DNA from: Parelaphostrongylus tenuis
Lineage: Eukaryota; Nematoda; Chromadorea; Rhabditida; Metastrongylidae
Assembly (NCBI GenBank): GCA_019055375.1
Contig: JAHQIW010000321.1
Location: 1 to 64,000, forward strand
Length of the DNA stretch: 64,000 nt
Reading direction: 5' to 3'
Part shown: positions 11,761-24,200 of the stretch, piece by piece
How the letters are laid out: every line of letters begins with the position of its first letter
Numbering within the stretch: position 1 is the stretch's first letter
Notes under the pieces: generated by a model
What the model was told of the DNA's origin: nothing
Database searches by the model: none
The model's input: only the letters and a program-made list of their open reading frames with translations
Translations under genes and position numbers: made by a program

Positions 11761-11821
11761 AACTTTTCTGAGACAATAACAAAGCAATTTGCAGACAGAA
11801 TTTGTCAATTTTTGCTAGTAC

Positions 11822-12095
11822 GGGGGCGCCGTGGCCGAGTTCACGGCGAGCATGCAATTGAGCTTCACCCTCCACTATTCTCCGGCAGTCAACAACAACG
11901 TCCTATGAAACGCCACAACAAGATTATCCTCAAGATTGCAAGGAAACTCGCTCGACCAGTATTCTACGCCGTTTAAGGACTACACGAAAAAAGAATTGAA
12001 TGCTTGAAGTACTGAATGCTGGAAGGGATCCGCACAGTAAAAAAAAAACAAGTTAATGGCGGATCAAATAAAGTGGTAAATAAATAACTGTTAAT
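11822..12095 (+). mobile_element. SINE family C copy
   Basis: The head is GGGCGCCGTGGCCGAG with a local deletion after it. The family blocks CAGTCAACAACAACG, CCTCAAGATTGCAAGG and CCAGTATTCTACG follow. The tail has an A-run and then TAAATAAATAA-type repeats, as in the 52.6-kb copy. Confidence 0.7.
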
Positions 12096-12783
12096 ACGAG
12101 CTATTTAAAACTCAATGTGTACTTTTCCCTATTCGCACATTTTCAGCTCCTTGAGAGAGGTTCTTTTGCAGTAGTTTTTCAAAGTTTGGATAGTCATTCG
12201 ATCACCCAAATCTAGAAAACTCCAACGATGAACTTCAATGTTAAAGTAGCTCGATCTCTATGATGTGAGAACAGAAATGAAATTGTCTCATACACAGCCT
12301 TTTTCTGCAAGATTTGCAAGACAATCCTCTTCCCTTAGAGTTTTAGCTATCATTTGTTACATGAAATTTCGACGATTTTGATGGTGTACGAGGCTTACTT
12401 GGAAGAATTTTTTTGCGATGTAACACTGAAAATAAGATTGCAATTGACATACGACACGCTTTCCACGCTCCGGTATGGGAATGGGTTTTTGCAACATTGG
12501 CATCAACAATCGCGTTTTCGGAACATTGCGCATATCCTAGCCAATAAGAAATACGCGCCGAGTAAGAAACTCAATCTTTGTTTCACTACAACAACGCACT
12601 GAAAAGCCCTTTCTGAAAATTAAGCATGTCAAGAAATTATCGAGGTTTGTGCTATTGAATGGCTATTGAGAGTCTCAAAAAAAAAAGTCATGTTCAGCAA
12701 AAAGTGCCTCCGAGTGTGAAACATAATTTTTATTTTACTTCTAGAGCGCCAAAAAAGATTTTTTTGGTTCTCGTTCATTACAA

Positions 12784-12880
12784 GGCGACAAATGAATATG
12801 CGATCTCATTTGCTGAACAAATTTTTCATAGCGGTGTTAGTAATCCTTCCAAATCTTAGATTTCTGGCTAGCGCCATGCG
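12784..12880 (+). repeat. Family F dispersed repeat, block 1
   Basis: Contains GACAAATGAATATGCG, CTCATTTGCTGAACAAAT and GTGTTAGTAA. Matching blocks occur at 25.66, 28.1 (minus), 32.95 and 63.35 kb. No known family assigned. Confidence 0.6.
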
Positions 12881-12897
12881 CGACCGGTTTTTCAAAA

Positions 12898-13095
12898 GAC
12901 CTGTACCACCTTTTATCACCTGTATCACCTGTCGTCCCGTTGATCGTCGAGTGACTCGAGAGAGTACCAGCAACTCTTTCATTTTCCCTGTAGCGGCAAG
13001 AGTAGCCCAATGGGTCCTCCTCGCTTTAGGGACTTGTTGAGCATCATATCTTTCTTCTATGGTTTTCGTGGAGAAATCGGACCAGAGCCTGATTA
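12898..13095 (-). mobile_element. RTE retrotransposon, 5'-truncated 3' end
   Basis: The minus strand matches the last ~190 bp of the 21-24.6 kb RTE element. The C-terminal residues RYDAQQVPKARRTHWATLA are visible. They are followed by the 3' signature CGAGTCACTCGACGATCAAC and a short tail of GTGATACAG repeats. The copy is truncated at its 5' end, as expected for target-primed reverse transcription. Confidence 0.85.
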
Positions 13096-13179
13096 TAATG
13101 TTTGAAAATTCACGATCTGAAACCACAATTGCGAAAGGGGTCAAATATTCATTTGCCACCGTATAATGGACAGCTACCG

Positions 13180-13695
13180 TTTCTTTCTAATGATCATGTA
13201 CCTCGAATTTCTTCATATTTAGGCTACCACACGATTATCAAAACTTTAGATAGAGCGAAAAATGGGTTTTTATTTTAATGGGGCTGGAAATGGTACGGAA
13301 AGGGAAAAGCACCATCTAATTCTTCCAAATGCTGCGGACAAAATTTTATAAATTCAGAAGCCATGAACAACAGCGACTAGGGCAGCAGTTACTGCTTTGG
13401 TCACGGACACTGCAACGATATGCATGTATTCAAAAAGTCCATATGTCTAGACTCTGGTGTTTGAAAGTGAAAGAAGCAGTAGAAAAAGGTAGCGTTCTAA
13501 ATCATTGGCCACCTTTGTCAAAAGTGCCATTCTCGAAGTTTTATATTTGATTGACTTCTACAAGTTCTAAATCTGTGGATGAAAAAGTGGTCAAATTGGG
13601 ATAGTTTGCTTCACAACTAAATTAACAGACATCCTCTGTTAAGATTCTTGCTACTGCAAAGAACGATTATATACATAGATAAATAAATAAATGTA

Positions 13696-13733
<38 letters not shown>

Positions 13734-14650
13734 AGAATAATGTGGCTAACGGGCAATGCAAACAATGTAATCTAATGCTCCAAATGCAGCACAACAATTT
13801 TCGATTTCGTGACGATCATGTTGACGGAATGAATCGCACACCGTAGTGAATTACTCCAGCTTTGGAAAAAAGATTAGAATGCTTACGTTTCTTTGATTAA
13901 ATCTGTCAGAATTGGCTTATGAGGATGATATAGTCGACATCATTATGTCTCTTCCACATCAGCTTTCTCCAATCTTTTTGTAAAATTTCGCTAATAAGGA
14001 GAGTAACTAGCGATCATTGCTTACCAAGATGATGCTCAATGTGATGGCTGATGTTAATTGACCACCACGTGTTGGATTCCAAAATGAGTATGGACAAATT
14101 ATTATCATCATTAAACAAAAATCTAAGCCGTATAAGTCATCCTAGAAGTACTTGCAATTATGAGCATAAAAAAGCACAGAGCACTTAACGTTGAACTTAT
14201 CTTGAAGGATGCGTCATGCATTTTAGCTTAATTAATCCATTTGGGAATACAGTAGCAATCGCTGCTCGCAGCGCGAATCGCAAAGTGGTGCGCGAGTTTC
14301 GTTCTAAGGTTTATTTTGCCGTCGGAAATCTTTATGGGCTCTCATTGAACTTATGTGTGAAAAAACGAGTGTTTAGTTTTCAGTCATATTGTTTTTCATG
14401 TTTATCCATTTGCAATGAGTCTTACGAATGGTATTGCAGTATAAATCTCTAAGTTATGATAATTCGCATCGCATGCAAGAATTAAAATCAGTCACAGCGG
14501 CCGAAAATCAGACAGCAAGAATAGTTGGTCAAAACGGGTGATGTTTGCTACACCAGTTCTCGATAACTCTCAACAATTCTTAACTTACTCTAGGAATTGG
14601 GACCTATATGGAATTATAGCACGTAGTTTTTTCTGCCGTTTTATGGGCAT
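13180..14650. other. No recognisable gene; AT microsatellite at about 13,698-13,730
   Basis: The open frames here (for example 13,329-13,550 and 14,216-14,452) show no motif. An alternating TA run of about 30 bp is the only clear structure. Confidence 0.5.
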
Positions 14651-14674
14651 CTGTTACTTATATGTCCACTTAAA

Positions 14675-14969
14675 AAAGCTAAAGGATAAAGCTCTTGGCG
14701 TTGATCAATCCCTGAGGGATGCGCCATGCATTCGACTTCAATTTCTAACTTCGTTTGAGGTGATTGAATGCATATCTGGCCTTTACAATGACTCGCGGTG
14801 GCCTCCCGCTGAACCGAGTCAGTGTTGCTTATCCTCCCAGACAAGTCTGAGACCTGTCTGGTACCAATTTACCGACCCCGGAGGGATGGATGGCTTGGTG
14901 AGCCATGAGCGCGAGATCGAACCATTGACCTCGTGCGCGACGCAGAGCACCTCTAACCACTGCGCCACC
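14675..14969 (-). mobile_element. SINE family D, complete copy with 12-bp target duplication
   Basis: The element is about 295 bp on the minus strand and is flanked by TGTCCACTTAAA at 14,663-14,674 and 14,970-14,981. The minus-strand head is GGTGGCGCAGTGGTTAGAGG (A box). About 40 nt on comes GGTTCGATC (B box), so the head is a tRNA-derived Pol III promoter. The body includes CCTGTCTGGTACCAA on plus. The 3' end runs GCTTTATCC then CTTTAGCTTTTTT, supplying a T-run terminator. The duplication shows insertion by target-primed reverse transcription. Confidence 0.9.
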
Positions 14970-15079
14970 TGTCCACTTAAACTTCACTATTAACGTTATT
15001 CGTCTTTGTAACCTTCGCCATTTGAGATGCCCAATGGATTTGCCTGTTCTATATAAAATTCAGCTAATTATCCTTGGAG

Positions 15080-15385
15080 TGCATGCAGTCCAGTGGTTAT
15101 AGGTGTTCCGCGTCACATACAACGCCAATGGTTCCATTGCTCGCTCTTCGCTCACCATACCATCCATCCATCCGGTGTCGGTAAATTGGGTGGTATCAGA
15201 CTGGTCTCAGACATGTTTGGGAACATATGCAGCACTGACTTGATACAGTAGGATGCCACCGCGAGTCATGGGGTCACATATGCATTCAATCACCTCAATC
15301 AAACTTATAAATAGAAGACGTCTCCATGGCGCAGAATTGATCAGTGCTAAGAAATCTATCGTTTTACCCTCGAAGCGAATTCCTG
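15080..15385 (+). mobile_element. SINE family D copy
   Basis: Plus-strand copy in head-to-head arrangement with the previous one. The A-box region GTCCAGTGGTTATAGG and a damaged B box CAATGGTTCCATTGC are followed by CCATCCATCC, GACTGGTCTCAGAC and ATTCAATCACCTCAAT. It ends near TCAGTGCTAAG. Confidence 0.8.
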
Positions 15386-15399
15386 TGCCTTCCTCTAGT

Positions 15400-17400
15400 T
15401 TCATATTCTCAGAATAAATTCAATGTGACCAAGTGCAGGTGGTCGTGGCCGCTCACTAGTAAGCCACAGACTGATCTTCTCAACTGTATTCCATGCGTAT
15501 TCTCCTCAGTTTGACCATTGAATACATAGACTTTATTAACTCACATCAATTATTCGTAGTTCATGTTTGTTAAGAAGAGTCAACACTTAGGCGTTACGCA
15601 AGAATTCTGTGGCTGGAAAGCCACAGGCGCTTTCAGGATAACTAGTAAGTACTGCCTTTTTCGTTTATTCGTTCTTGTCACTTGGCGCTCAGTACCTTTG
15701 GAAGTGCGCTTCCGAAAATGGTAGACTGATGAAACTTCGAGGAATTTGACCTCCACAAGCTCCAGAAATGAGCGAACCTTCGAAACTCTTGGCAGTATTG
15801 TACTGTATTGCGCCCACACAAAGAGAGTATTCATGAGGAGATAGTCGGTAAGTAGTCATAGAGGTATTTGTCATCTAGAATCCTGCTCTACTCTGTGATG
15901 ACGATGGAAGGTGTTCAAAGAAAAGTAAGGCTCACGTACAAGAAACCGATCGAATTAATGAGCTGTACACGCCCGATATCTGAAAGTTAATTGTGGAACA
16001 GACGTATCCATGGCCGTCGCGCAAATCATGAGTAGGAGAAGGCGGTTTCACTCTCATAAGACAGGCGACAATAGTGCGCATCAGGATCTTCTAATATGCT
16101 CATTACCAATGGATGTTCTATTCCAATCGAAAAGATGAGTTATCAGGAGAAGTGAGAGCTATCATTACTAGACAGACTGCACAAATTTCTTCGCTAATAA
16201 GTTATTATCTTCTTATGGCTGTGAGTGTTCCAGCCATCTGTATTCAACTATATATAAACTTTACTATATTCAACTATATAACTTCTAACAGAGCACGCTG
16301 TACAGTTCAAACAACGGACCAACCACACAAGAAGCTAGTCATACTCTTCTGTTGGTGATACTGATACTGCACACCAAGAAGGCCTTTCCAGAAACCAAGG
16401 TCAGCACTGAAATTCTCCATTGTGCAGCCATTGAATGACTGCGAAGAATCTTGTGAAGAGTAGAAAGCACTATGTGTTGACTGTAGGAATTACAAATTCA
16501 TCGCCAAGAGTAAATGTTGACTAGTGCAATGTTTGAGCATAGCTAATTTGATGTTGACCGATGTTGATTGTATGATATGTTGATTGCTGAATATTTTGAG
16601 TAGAAAATCTACATTATCATCGAAAAGTTGCAAATATCTGAGTAAAGCAAATGCACTCTATTCGAGAAAGTACTTCGCTAATGAATGCAAACTCTGTCGA
16701 GGCTCACCCCCCTCCCTCCCCCAGCTTAGTATTAAAATCCCTCCGTAAACGTTTTTTCTGGAAGTCATGCATGACAGAAACGTGTCTTTGAATTATGTTC
16801 TCATAACGCCGTCGAAAGAAATGTGAAAAAAGAGTTTGATCGCGTTATCATCCAAAGAACATAGATTATATAATGATGAGCAACATTTTTAGGATAAATG
16901 GGTATTCTTTGTTAGAAATACTTATGAAGAACTCCCTTCAACAATGATATATATATACAGTAGCAATAAAATTTCTTCAGGGTAGTAATGCTTTTGCATA
17001 CTGGCAACTATGAGTTCAAATAGCAGGCTAATCACATCACAATGTGACATGCTAACTTATATTCATTAGTAGAGGGCACGTGCGATTTTTTTTTCACAGG
17101 ACGAGCTTGTCATTGGAATCGGATTCTCTCCATAAATCTAACAATTGCAAAAACGCAGATAAATTGAGGAAGAAAATGTACAACAACAGACAGAAATTGA
17201 CTTGATTTTTCAAGAATATGTTTTCCTCATTTAAATTCAAGATAATTTTTTCATGCACACAGTCGACTTTTCAACTCGAAATATCTTTGAAAAGTTTTAT
17301 CTGTGAAATCTATCTTTTCTGCAGCAATAATGCTCTAACAATTAAACTTTGTTTCTCTGCATTCGACTGCTTTTATAAACTTTGCTCAGAAACAATAACA
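15400..17400. other. No recognisable gene; hairpin and C-rich tract inside
   Basis: A perfect 8-bp hairpin (CTGTGGCT, loop GGAA, AGCCACAG) lies at about 15,609-15,628. A C-rich tract at about 16,706-16,724 could form a G-quadruplex on the minus strand. No coding gene is supported. Confidence 0.45.
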
Positions 17401-17410
17401 ATCTGATCAA

Positions 17411-17592
17411 ATGATAACATGTTTAGAACTTTTCATGAGGTCTGGTATTGCATTTATTCAGTACTAGCTAAACCTGCTTTGCCTTACTCCGTACTACTGA
17501 TGAGCCTGGAAAGGCGAAACGGGACTGCAATATGCAAGTACTGAAAAAGTGCCATACCAGACCTCATAAAAGGCTCAAAACATCTTATCATG
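17411..17592 (+). mobile_element. HHR element, short inverted-repeat form (family 3)
   Basis: Arms of about 55 bp (17,411-17,465 and 17,537-17,592) are near-perfect reverse complements. Both read ATGAGGTCTGGTAT on one strand and end AGTACT towards the centre. They enclose a 70-bp core with a hammerhead motif. The right arm (CAGACCTCAT, GGCTCAAAACAT) resembles the right ends of HHR families 1 and 2. Confidence 0.75.
17491..17541 (+). ncRNA. hammerhead ribozyme, type I-like, probably inactive
   Basis: Core box CTGATGA lies at 17,497-17,503. Stem II is GCCT/AGGC with loop GGAA (504-515) and GAAA follows at 516-519. Stem I is GTACT (17,491-17,495) pairing with AGTAC (17,537-17,541). The U expected just before the cleavage position is missing (TGC at 17,533-17,535), so cleavage is doubtful. 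Hammerheads self-cleave RNA by attack of a 2'-hydroxyl at the site between stem III and stem I. Confidence 0.75.
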
Positions 17593-17599
17593 TCAACAT

Positions 17600-20500
17600 A
17601 AAATTATAATACCAATAATTCTTATGTAAAGTTTGATTTGCAGATCAGCTACCTTAGTTGGTGGAAAAACGTAATCTTCTTTTTGGTCTTACAGCGCTCC
17701 ATAGAAATTTTTCTTGAAAATCAATCCACACTGCAGAGTTTTCGCGATTTGAGCTAGCGAATCACTGCGAAAAGTTCAGCGACGAGTCGACAAATCTCAG
17801 CTAAATAAACAGAGAAAAATGAATGCGTAAGAAGATCTTTTTGGAAACCAAATTCATTATCAAAATCGTCGAGATCTGACCTTTTGAACACTTGTCAAGA
17901 GCTTGAGGGAAAAAATTTTTTCAAAGATAAAGACTTATAAACATTCGTGTACCAGCACAGGCAGACGCCCTCCCGAGCAGGTTAACCTGTTGAGAACCTC
18001 GTCGATTTTTTGAGCGACAGGCGGCGAAACAGCGCAGCTCCCGCAGATCCGGTAGTTGTCCAATAAAACTCAAATTTTTGTCGTCACCAAAAAGACTTTA
18101 CGTTAGCAAAATATGGAGGAAGAGACTTTTATTTTTGTTTTTGAAACATGCCAAAACAATCATGAAACAATGAATTCGTCAGGAATGATACTGCACATTG
18201 CAATACAATGCCACTTAACCAGCTTCAAAACAAAAAAACTTCTAGATAAGCAAACTTCAGGAGTTGATACTTCTATAGCGTTATATCAGAGGCTTTGTTC
18301 AACTGTCGTATGGGTTCTTCTTGAAAATTCATTTATACTGGTATTTTCATCATTTCGTCGCTGCAGTCTAAGAGTCGTGCTGACGTTTATTTCATAAGGC
18401 AACATTTTCAAAGAGAAAAGCCAGATCCATGATAGGATTATATTTGAAGCTTCAACTGAACAGTTTTATGTTTTTTCATTTACATTTATCCATATTCCGC
18501 TTTATCTATTATTTATTTCCTATAAACGGCTTATCTCTGTTTATTGCTATGGTTCAGCTGACGTCCTCACTTCAGACGTTTTTCCAAGTCTAAGTTTCAC
18601 GCACCACAAATTTCAAATGTCAGTTCCATATTTGCTCATTGAAGACTCCATGGTTTATAATTAAGCGCCCGAAAGTTCCATTCAACATGTATCCGTTCTG
18701 TTATAGAATGTGCGGTAAAAACTCGTCAAAATTACAAAAAGAATCTTGACAGATGTTTCTACGGTAACTTGTTTCTGATTTCCTACAGCTTCTTCAAAAG
18801 AAATAGCACAGTGGATGCTGAAACACGCTATCAGCAGCTAAGGTTCGGCCCCTTTGCTAACGCCATTCTACAAGTTTGCATGAGGACCCGTAACTCGGCT
18901 ATTCCTAAGACCTTTCGGAGAATCCTCTCGATCAGCATCTCAAGACAGTCATAAGATAAGGATATGCCCTGCAGCAGCCAAGACAACACGAGAAATGCTT
19001 GAAGACCTTTTTGGAGGTCCAGTGGGACACGGCTTCTGATATCGGCACAGTGTCTGTTAGGATAGATCTTGTAATGAAAAGCCTTCTCTCTCAGATTATA
19101 AAGCTCTCAATATTGGTCTACTGGTGGAGTGTTGCCGGTTGTGTCATGTGGTAAAACGTACAAATGCGGGACCAAATTTTGACTTATTAATTTGATGACG
19201 CGAAGGAAAGGTTGCGTATGAGGCAGTGAAATTCTATTTACAGGTCCAAATCTTTGACCAGCCGTCTATCAAGTCGTCTCGATCATTTTGTATGTTAATG
19301 GAATTCGACAATGTGCCTCCTAACAAACATTTAGAAGAGAGCCTAATGCACTACCCAAATGTGAATAGGTTACAGTTTTGAAACGTGGACGAACCATAGT
19401 AAAATTCGAAACCAAGATTGAGAATGCTGAAAATCGAGGAAAACTTGGAAATTCAGGTAGGCCGCTGTCACCTTTTCCGGATAATTTCGCATTATCCCCT
19501 ACAGCAGATGAGGCTCTTGCCTTGCCTTTTTTCTTGTCATATCTTAACCCAATGATAGTATCAGTAATGGTGAGTGAACGCCAGTGCTGTGGGAAATAAA
19601 AATTTATCAACTCTAATTTGGCTGAAACTGCTGTAAAATTGCATTTCAATAACTTTTATTCACTATCCATTCTTTCTTTATAAGAGGATACGACAGGTTA
19701 AATATTGATGAAGAGGAAGGCAAAATAGTGACCATGCAAAAGAAAAATAAGTGCTTTTAGCTTATTGTGGATTGCATGAACAATTGTAATATAAATCAAC
19801 ACTTTGATATTTTCGACAAAATCACAATCGTGAGAAAGATGCGTTGTACACCGTTGACATGTAACCGACCTATGGTGGCCATGGACCATACCCCATGACT
19901 AACAGTATCATACTATTCAATGTACCTATTAGTTTCCCCACCAGGAGCATAGTAGAATGAACGCGTAGATGAAAAGGTGCTTCTATACATAAAATTTATC
20001 CAAACTTATCACATATTCTATGGAGCATATCAATAAGCTCGGTTTGGCAAGGCGCCTCACAGTGCAAGTCGAAGTTCATAAGTCGATCTTTCGAAGCTAC
20101 AGCAGAGCAGCCTCGAATCGAATAAGGGCGACAAGCTACGTTATGGATTTATCTTGAAGAGTACACGCCAATCGTTCTCTTTCCTAGGAAACTTACGATG
20201 ATTTGATGAGAGCGAAAATCAAGCTCCATTTCTAATTGAGAAATTGTGGATAGAGAAAGCACAATTTTATTTACCGTTGCTCACATCTGTTGTATTGAAA
20301 TGATGCTCTTATTCTCCACGTACTTTCTAAATGGATGAACGTAATATATGGTGATTAGTGGATCGAGCAGAGGTCCTAAACGATTTACCTTTCATAGACC
20401 TAAACAACAATAGTTAATGTTTTTTATCGCCTGCTCGTCAAAAATGTCCCACAAAGATCTCGTCAAATTATGTCTATTGTATTTCAAAGTAGAAGGATTG

Positions 20501-20700
20501 GAGATTTCATATTTTTGAGTTTTGCTCAAAGTATAAGCCTTGTATCTTCCGGCATAGACACTATAAACTTATGCGTGGCTGCTCAAGTGAGCGAAATGTA
20601 CGCTACGATGTCCACCTTGAATTATTGTTTTCTATAATGTTTATCACACATTTCATGCTTTTAATTTCTCTATTTGCTTACACATTCCGTCATCACATTA
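17600..20700. other. Mostly unassigned sequence
   Basis: It holds a family E fragment near 18,965-19,020 (block AGCAGCCAAGACAACACG) and a possible minus-strand exon at 19,320-19,649. The other open frames show no motif. Confidence 0.45.
19378..19600 (-). CDS. possible exon of unknown protein
   Basis: I do not recognise a family. The longest frame in this part of the window (109 codons, 19,320-19,649, minus) includes IIGLRYDKKKGKARASS and GDSGLPEFPSFPRFSA, hydrophilic and basic. A polypyrimidine-rich TTTCCCACAG lies in the right place for an acceptor and GTAGGG after SSA could be a donor. The complementary plus-strand frame (19,378-19,599) is equally open, so strand choice is uncertain and the frame may be chance. 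Confidence 0.2.
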
Positions 20701-20711
20701 TTTATTGTGCT

Positions 20712-20934
20712 GATCCCAGTACATAGAGCGTTTAATTCGTTTTTCGTCTTTTTCGTGAACGACGTAAATACTGTTCGAGAACGTCTCCTTGCAATCTCGA
20801 CGAAGCCTGGCTGTGGCGTTTGAAAGAGCGTTCTTGCTGACTATCGGAGACTATAGGAGGGGGGAGGGGGGAAGAGATGGAGCTCGCCTTCACGCGTGTC
20901 GCGACGAGCATTACACCGTCGGCCACGGCGCAAT
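20712..20934 (-). mobile_element. SINE family C copy with G-rich expansion
   Basis: The minus-strand head GCGCCGTGGCCGACGG is followed by the usual body and ends CTGGGATCAGCACAAT facing lower coordinates. At 20,855-20,872 the plus strand holds a G-run expansion (GGAGGGGGGAGGGGGG) not seen in the other copies. Confidence 0.8.
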
Positions 20935-21289
20935 ATATATTACTTTCGAAGATAATTCGAAAGAGGTCGTAGTAAAATGTTTGCAACCAGAGAAGCCATC
21001 TTCTTTGCGTTAAGATCACAAAAATCCTTAGATTTTTCTTGAACCAAATACGAGGTTTCATAGCACTATCTATTCTGAGAACTGATGCTTCGGCGGTTTC
21101 ACCTTCTTCAAAACCTAAAAAGACAAGCTGCCCACAACTCAGTCAAACACCTAGATTATAATAAACTTTTGAAGATTGCCCAGGTTAATGGATGCCGCTC
21201 TTGGAAAATGAAGAAAATCTTTCATCGGAAAATAGTCGAACGTTTGAGTAGTAATCGATAGATATCTACTATCTCGAGTACTTACCACT

Positions 21290-24200
21290 CTTTCTTGGAT
21301 AAGCGGTAGGAGCTTATTTCTTGGAGGCGACTCCTATCCGCCTCCCATGTACTTCCCAGCCCCTTGATTGCAGGCTTTTCACCGACTTGATTCGCAGAAA
21401 TAAAGTTTGTCAAGTCGGCGCTGCAGAAGCAGGGAACTCATCCCCCTAATCCACCTGCGTTTCTGGGAAGCACACGGTCGCTTTTGGTTCTTGTTTATTC
21501 CCCTATCCACCACCTGGTGACGTGCCATGTGCCCACGCGGCAGACCAAAGATCCTTCAGAGAGGGAGACCCGTACCCAGCCCCCTTAGAGCCTGGCAAGC
21601 TATACGTTGGGTATCAAAATGCCAAAAACAGTAACGAATATGGGCCTCATTCCCCTTACCCCGAAAGAGCCCCTGGTACGGCAGCGCCAGGTAGGACGAG
21701 TACGGAGAGGCTGCTAAAATCTTAGAGCCAAACTAGGCTGCCAAGATCGGAAAGGACTAAAATGACGAACTGTACCTACAATGCCAGAACCATTGTTCAC
21801 AAATCCGCTGTAGAAGATCTACTGATTCAAGCAAGAAGAATAAGACACGACGTCATTGGCCTGGCTGAGACAAGAAGACGCCACCATTTCCACGCTGTTT
21901 ATGACACCGCAGAAGAACTGTTCCTTGAAACGTGCGATAGCAGAGGTGTCGGAGACGTTGGCGTCCTCGTCAAATCGAATTCAACCGTGAACTCGATTCG
22001 TTTGAACAACTAACAACCCATTTCGGACAATTGCAATTAAAGCGATATGATTCTATGCCGGCTTTGACCATCTTCGTTGCTTACGCACCAACATCAAGCC
22101 ATGACAAATTCGAAGTCGAAGCGTTCTATATGAGCCTCGAAAAATTCTTCAAAGAGGACCATACTATCTCCAAGGTCGTTGTCGGAGATTTTAATGCAAA
22201 AACTGAACCTAGAAGAACGTCTGGAGAACGTCACATTGAGACCCAGGACTAGATTGGAATGAACAGTGTGAGATGCTATCTGAGTTTATCATGACGACCC
22301 AAACCATCCAGGGAAACTCGCAATTCCAATAGCGTCACTCTCAGTGATGGACGTGAGAGTCTTCCAATGGAGAGTATCATAACGAGATAGACCAAATCTC
22401 AGTGAATCGAAGGTTTTGCCTGACCGATGTCGCTGTTCTTCCTATGTTCTACACATGATCAGACCATCGCCTCCTTTGCGCATCGTTCCGTTTTTTGGGA
22501 AGCGGAGAAAAAGCCGCTAAAATCAAACAACGAAGTCCCAGAACTACTACAAACTGGATTGTATTCAAATCATTACTCGGCTCTTGGGAAGATACCGTTG
22601 TCGGCCACATCAACGAAGAATACGAGCGCCACGTTGAATATCTTTACGTTAACGCTATGAAAGCCGAGAGTCCTTAGGTCACAAAGAGACGCCTGTCTCT
22701 GCAGACACTTGAAATGATACGTCAACGTGGAGTCACACGAGCTAGGGGCAACCAAAACCTTACGACCGAACTTGCGAAACGGTGCAGGGACGCGATAAAA
22801 GAAGACCTCATAGCGAGACGAGCAGCAGTCATGGCAGAAGCTGCACAAGTTGGGAAGAGCATTCGCAAAACCCAGCGAGGCTTCGCCAACTATAAGACCA
22901 AGATGATTGCACTCCGATACCCTGACGGGACACTTACAGCTTCCAGAAGGGCTATGGAGAAAATCATCCACCAATACTACTCGGATCTCTTCGCTAGCCA
23001 TGTTCCCTTACCGTCATATAAATTGAAAGAGGACGAATATGTCGTTCCACCGGTCCTTCCTTCCGAAATTCGACATGCTATATCGTCGGTGAAGAACAGA
23101 ACAACACCCGGTCCAGACAGGATTAGACCAGAACACATGAAGAACTTGCCGCCAGTTCTCATCAACACCCTGGCTCGGCTCCTAACTAGCTACCTGTCAG
23201 AATGCAAGATCCCCATTCAATGGACCGTATTGCTGTTCAAAAAGGGAGACCTTCACGACATAGGCAATTATCGCCCAATTTGCTTGCTGCCTGTTGTCTA
23301 TAAACTCTTTACTCGAGTCATCCTAAACAGGATTGACAGAACACTGGACGAAGGACAGCCATGTGAACAAGCAGGGTTCCGAAAGGGATCTAATACCATA
23401 GACCAAATCCACACGATTACAAGACTCAATGAAATTTTACGAGAGTACTAACAAACATTATGTCTCACTTTCACCGATCTGAAGAAAGCCTTTGATTCAG
23501 AAGAAACAGAAGCGGTTACAGAGGCTCTGGATAACCAGGGCGTCCCTACTCGGTACATAATGACTCTTTGTGAGCTTTATAAAGATTTCACGACCAAACA
23601 TCTCCTTTTTACAAGACTATCACCATTGACTTAAGAAGAGGGGTTCGGCAAGCCGATAGAATTTTGCCAGAACTATTCACTGCCACCCTACAAAACATCA
23701 TGCGAACATTAGAATGGGACGATATGAGAGTGGAAATCGACGGTCAACAAATAAACCATCTTCGCTTTGTTGACGATATCACCCTCATAACACCAAACAT
23801 CAGTCAAGCGGAACGAATGTTGACCGATTTCGATAACGCCTGTGGGAAGGTAGGTCTTCAACTTAATTTCACGAACACGATGTACATGAGCAACGGATGG
23901 GTTTCGAATGCCCAATTTACGCTCATTGGAACGAAAATCTCCAAATGCTCCACTTACGTCTATTCAGGTCGTGAAATCACATGATGAACAACCTAGCTCC
24001 AGAGTTGAGCAGGAGGAAACTAGTGGCTTGGGGAAAGTTTGAGAGCATCGAAGATGTAGTGAAGAGGACAACGAACATCCGACTCCGTGCCCACCTTTTC
24101 GACTCGACGATTATCTCTGCATTGACGTATGCAGCAGAAACTTGGTCATTACGCAAGCAGGAAGAAAGATCGCTTGGCGTTATCGAACGCGCAGTCGAAA

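Noticed and set aside
14538..14993. 151-codon plus-strand frame
   Set aside because: Mostly antisense SINE D plus flank; no protein motif and the SINE is younger than any gene frame would need.
15609..15628. Perfect 8-bp hairpin with GGAA loop
   Set aside because: A single short hairpin without T-run, partner or repeat context; too little to assign a function.
15726..15732. CTGATGA followed by AACTTCGAGG
   Set aside because: GAAA box missing and no stem I.
22573..23001. 142-codon minus-strand frame
   Set aside because: Antisense shadow of the RTE reverse-transcriptase frame.
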